From: Priapulus caudatus
Lineage: Eukaryota > Priapulida > Priapulimorpha > Priapulimorphida > Priapulidae
DNA length: 28,033 bases
Assembly: GCF_000485595.1 (NCBI RefSeq)
Contig: NW_014577512.1
Coordinates: forward strand, 203,805-231,837
Reading direction: 5' to 3'
In this document: in pieces, positions 24,679-28,033 of the stretch
How the letters are laid out: every line of letters starts with the position of its first letter
How positions within the stretch are numbered: the stretch's first letter is position 1
Notes under the pieces: model-generated
Seen by the model: only the letters and a program-made list of their open reading frames with translations
The model's database searches: none
Told to the model about the DNA's origin: nothing
Translations under genes and position numbers: made by a program

Positions 24679-24737
24679 CTGGCAGCTATGGATGTGCGCC
24701 CGCCAATTCATTCGGCGCACGGATCCATAGCTGCCAG
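24679..24737. repeat. Near-perfect 21-bp-stem hairpin
   Basis: CTGGCAGCTATGGATGTGCG at 24679 pairs with GCGCACGGATCCATAGCTGC ending at 24737, with a 2-base bulge and a loop of about 15 bases. Confidence 0.85.
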
Positions 24738-25470
24738 CGCTGCATACTGTCGTAGGACGTTCCCGCGATCGCGTGCGCCTTGCGCGGAACTGCGCGAAAG
24801 ATCTGCGCTTCAGCGCTTCGGATCAACATCTCGTTTCGGCAACGCTTCTCTAGTATCCCGTTTCATCTGGTTGCCACATATTTATATGTTGCTTGTATCT
24901 CCAGAACTTCGTATATTCATTTATTCCCGAATCCCAAGAGTAAAACCATAAAGTACGGAATGCGCACTCAGACTACAAGGATCGAAATCACTGACGCCGA
25001 GCATACGTGCGAAAATGTCCGGTGCACTATAATCTGTATGACAACCGCCCTCGCCGGTTACGGCGGTTACGGCCGGCATGGCGGTTTGTAACTGTCAACA
25101 ACCGATTTCTTGGACTGCGGATTTCAATAGACATTTCTTAGTAACCAGCAGTGATATTGGACAAACTAATACGCGTTTGGCTATAAGAGTAATGTACTCT
25201 ATTAACTATCACAAAGGTGCCAGTTACTGTAGCATTCGTCAACTTTGCATAATCGATGGTCGAATTATGCCTTTAACGGATTCGTTACCCACAAGTTCCC
25301 TGCTCGGCGAAGACGTAGTTCTGAACTTCTATTATGATAGATGTTCAGAAGCAAATCGTCGCCGACTTCTCTTCGAAGTTCGATGACAATGCCCCATTTG
25401 ATTTGGCAGTGACACAAATTTTGATTGTGGGGCCAGTAAGGCTCATAGGGTCTATGTCCCCAAGGGTGCT

Positions 25471-25863
25471 ATCAGAGGGTACTCTGGGTATGGTTCGATA
25501 TATTGGAAAGTACCTCGGGGTACTATACGATATGTCGCTGCGTACCCTGCATTGTCCCACCGTACCCTGACTTTCAGCCAACTGATGTCGTAATACATAC
25601 ACTCTGTCAAGTTACCACATCACATAGAAGAAACCTCAAAACATCGCAATCCAATAAAAATGTATGCTATGTTTGACTATATTTTTGTTTTTCCTTTTTT
25701 TAAACAAAGAGCTAGCTTTTATATTTTAGTTTTACAACATTGGAAATACGTTCATATAAAGTCAGGGTACGGTGGGACAATGCAGGGTACGCGGTGACAT
25801 ATCGTATAGTACCCCGAGGTACTTTCCGATGTATCGAACCGTACCCAGAGTACCCTCCGATAC
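25471..25863. mobile_element. Fold-back with about 105-bp GGGTAC-rich arms
   Basis: 25471-25577 pairs with 25759-25863. Shared strings include GGACAATGCAGGGTACG, GTACCCCGAGGTACTTTCC and ACCCAGAGTACCCTC. Each arm contains several GGGTAC/GTACCC motifs. The loop of about 180 bp has no coding content. No target duplication is evident. Confidence 0.8.
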
Positions 25864-25934
25864 ACAGGCACTTGGAACGTCTCAATAAAAAAAAAAGGTA
25901 AATAAACACAAAATGTATTTGTACTACCAAAGTC

Positions 25935-26434
25935 TTAAAGCTGCACTATGCACATCCAAATGCTAATTTCTCCAGTACTAGACTAGCAAATACTTCGTGT
26001 CATGCATAATTACACTATCTTATGACAAAATAAACTCTAGTTCCTCCCATTTCACTGCACGTTGTCTTATAAAAGGCATTTGAAAATACCTCCAATGTTG
26101 TTCAAATTCTCCGATGTTGTTGACACTTTCGCGTTGCTCTGCCAAGCAACTGCACAGCGGTGCTGCGGTACAGCGGTACGGGTGTAGCAAAGATAAAAAC
26201 ATGTGACGTCACCTAACCGATTCTTGCCGAAATTGTTTGGCAAACAATTTAGCGTTGGCGCCAGATTACCAGATTTCGCACCTCTTTCTTGTGGGGTTTA
26301 AGCAAACGCGCAGTGAAATGGGAGGAACTAGAGTTTATTTTGCCATAAGGTAGTGTGATTATGCATGCCACGAAGTATTTGCTAGTCTAGTACTGGAGAA
26401 AATTAGCGTTTGGATGCGCATAGTGCGGCTTTAA
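25935..26434. mobile_element. 500-bp TTAA MITE, copy 2, inverted relative to copy 1
   Basis: Ends TTAAAGCTGCACTATGCACA and GATGCGCATAGTGCGGCTTTAA-type. The arms match those of 18184-18681. The asymmetric interior (TGTTGTTGACACTTTCGCGT, GATAAAAACATGTGACGTCA) is the reverse complement of copy 1. Confidence 0.87.
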
Positions 26435-26650
26435 TGTTTCTCTACTCTACTTCGCCTATAATCACCTGTAAATGCCGGTCAAATGCTCATTTGCAACACA
26501 CAAGTACACCGCACGCTAGCTGCTGCACACTGACACATAAATATGTGACAGGAAAGCGTGCTGCCAAAATTTGCTCGACGCTCGCTTGATTTCATACGAA
26601 TACAACACAAATATTCCACCATTCTACTCCATCTTTGTTTCTATTTGAAG

Positions 26651-26806
26651 AACAGTGTTCACTTGTTATAAAAACATGCTGTCTGTGTTCGTAACTTAGC
26701 TGTGTCCCACGAAATCACACAAAGCCTGACGAAATTCTCGCGTTCGCTCCCGTTGCGCAGTTTATGTAAATGGCTGTCGGAATCAGGAAACACCCACCGG
26801 CGCTCT
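26651..26806. repeat. Inverted repeat arm (partner 24466-24631)
   Basis: Contains AACAGTGTTCACTTGTTATA, GTGTTCGTAAC and GGCTGTCGGAATCAGGAAAC, the reverse complement of the partner with about three quarters identity by eye. Confidence 0.7.
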
Positions 26807-26825
26807 TCGTGACCTAATTTTTCCA

Positions 26826-28033
26826 GCAAAGAGTATCAGTAAGTATTAAAATTGTCGATGAAATATGTGATCATTAGGAAAACATTTGAAACTAGAGCAC
26901 TCGGAGAGCACAGACCTCCGCCAAGGCAGCTGAATTCTCTCAATGTGAAATCTTTTATTAATTAATTAATTAATTAAGTGAAAAAATTATTAATTAATTG
27001 GATTTGGATCACCACCAAAATGTAATCAATTTTAAGTTACCCCATTACTGACCTATCCTGGAAATTTTATTAATTAATTAATTAGTTAATTAATTAATTA
27101 GATCCAGACCACCACCAAAATGTAATCAATTCTAAGTTACCCCATTTCTGACCTATCCTGAAAATTTTATTAATTAATGAATGAATGAATGAATGAATTG
27201 GATCCGGATCACCACCAAAATCTCATCAATTCTAAGTTAGCCCATTTCTGACGTATCCTGAAAATTTTATGACAATCCGTCCATAACTTTTTCAGTTAGG
27301 CTTAACCTTTATGATACAGGCGGTTCCGGCGCGGCGGCGGCGGCGGTGGCGGGCCAATCAGCCAATCAGCGAGCGTACACAAACCCACAAACCAACACTC
27401 AAACACACGCCGGTGAAAACATAACCTCCGCCAAGCCCCTGGCGGAGGTAAACAGTGCTTTAATCAACACTAGTACTAGCAGCAAAAATTCAGTTTGCCC
27501 AAATCATTCCACATTAATTACAGCATTAATTACACTACAAGATAATGACAAGGTAATTATTTTAATATTCCATAAACACTAGTAATGAATTCACATTTAT
27601 TGTTAATCGCTAATAATAATATATACCTGTAGCTGTGTCGTGTACTGTTTCTTTCAATCACTGACTCCAAGGTGGGGCCGCTTGATTGTAAATCAAGTGT
27701 GCTGGCGTACACTATAGCATTATCACAGGCGAATGGATGTCATCATTTATAATTCACTAAACATAAAGGTTAGAGTATACCGGCAATTAGTAACCACCTA
27801 AAGGCTAAATAAAAATTTACTCCTTTAAAAAATGCAAAAACTACGCTTTATTCGCGTGCAATGACGAGCTTAGTCAGTCAGATACCACAAATGCAGTTGC
27901 CAGTGACACAAATAATTGCATCACTGATTGTATTGTACATGGCCATTTTTCCATCAGCTCGAAGATTTATGGCAATAAATAACAGCTTAAAGGCATAATT
28001 CGACCATCGATTATGCAAACTTGCAAAGTTGAC
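26826..28033. repeat. Long direct repeat, copy B (cut by window end)
   Basis: The second copy of 21374-22520, offset about 5.45 kb. It includes better preserved versions of some motifs, for example GCCCCTGGCGGAGGTAAAC where copy A has a deletion, and AATCAGCCAATCAGC. It ends, at the window edge, inside the same TTAA element end that copy A runs into (TTAA at 27987). Confidence 0.85.

Larger units (their letters stand above)
22474..25276. mobile_element. 2.8-kb element with about 165-bp terminal inverted repeats and TTAA ends
   Basis: The left end is TTAAAGGCATAATTCGACCA. The right end, ending at 25276, is its reverse complement. The arms pair from 22474 to about 22645 and from about 25113 to 25276, sharing AAAGTTGACGAATGCTACAG, CAAACGCGTATTAGTTTGTC and CAATATCACTGCT. 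TTAA ends suggest a piggyBac/Kolobok-type target. The interior has no convincing transposase but carries a fold-back at 23547-24233, so it is non-autonomous or decayed. Confidence 0.75.
25277..26825. other. Repeat-filled intergenic stretch, no genes seen
   Basis: Contains the GGGTAC fold-back (25471-25863), the second TTAA MITE (25935-26434) and an inverted arm (26651-26806). Short open frames inside it are explained by these repeats. Confidence 0.7.

Noticed and set aside
25078-25386. 102-codon + strand frame
   Set aside because: Most of it lies in the right terminal inverted repeat of the 22474-25276 element, and there is no protein similarity that I recognise.
1-28033. CRISPR arrays, operons, riboswitches or prophage genes
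   Set aside because: The window is eukaryotic with spliced genes. The short direct repeats present are microsatellites or tandem repeats without spacer structure.

Overview
The window is animal nuclear DNA, from an invertebrate I cannot place to phylum. It is AT-rich, has short exons separated by repeat-filled introns, and carries two recognisable spliced metazoan genes facing each other tail to tail. There is no bacterial, viral or organellar gene organisation.

Region 1 (413-11349, + strand) holds the last 19 coding exons of UDP-glucose:glycoprotein glucosyltransferase (UGGT), the folding sensor of the ER calnexin cycle. All exons join in phase and encode 1056 residues. They cover the later thioredoxin-like domains, the beta-sandwich region and the complete GT24 catalytic domain, and end in an HTDL ER-retrieval tail. 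Roughly the first 500 residues lie upstream of the window. Its introns hold microsatellites, a tandem 313-bp repeat, a small TA-flanked MITE and a possible tRNA-derived SINE. Two of its splice junctions have been tandemly duplicated.

Region 2 (11350-14467) is the convergent 3' region of both genes. I see no convincing coding exon there.

Region 3 (14468-19805, - strand) is a complete five-exon flower/CACFD1 gene (197 residues), a small multi-pass vesicle and plasma-membrane calcium-channel protein. Its intron between exons 3 and 4 carries a TA-flanked 1.1-kb fold-back element. Its intron between exons 2 and 3 carries a 2.5-kb hAT-like insertion, which contains an exon-like Myb/SANT-type DNA-binding segment and two nested MITEs.

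Region 4 (19806-28033) is the 5' flank of flower followed by dense repeats. These are a small hAT-like MITE, an approximately 1.15-kb segment repeated directly 5.45 kb apart, a 2.8-kb element with long terminal inverted repeats and TTAA ends, two other fold-back structures, and the second copy of a 500-bp TTAA MITE.

The two genes act in different membrane systems (ER quality control; vesicle endocytosis or cell fitness), and nothing suggests that they work together. The most unusual signals are the stop-free 303-nt UGGT intron whose 3' splice site is repeated in a 24-bp tandem array, the duplicated exon tail with its donor site, the GC-rich 565-nt exon, the GC-AG intron, the SANT-like exon inside a transposon-like insertion, and the duplicated segment at the right end.
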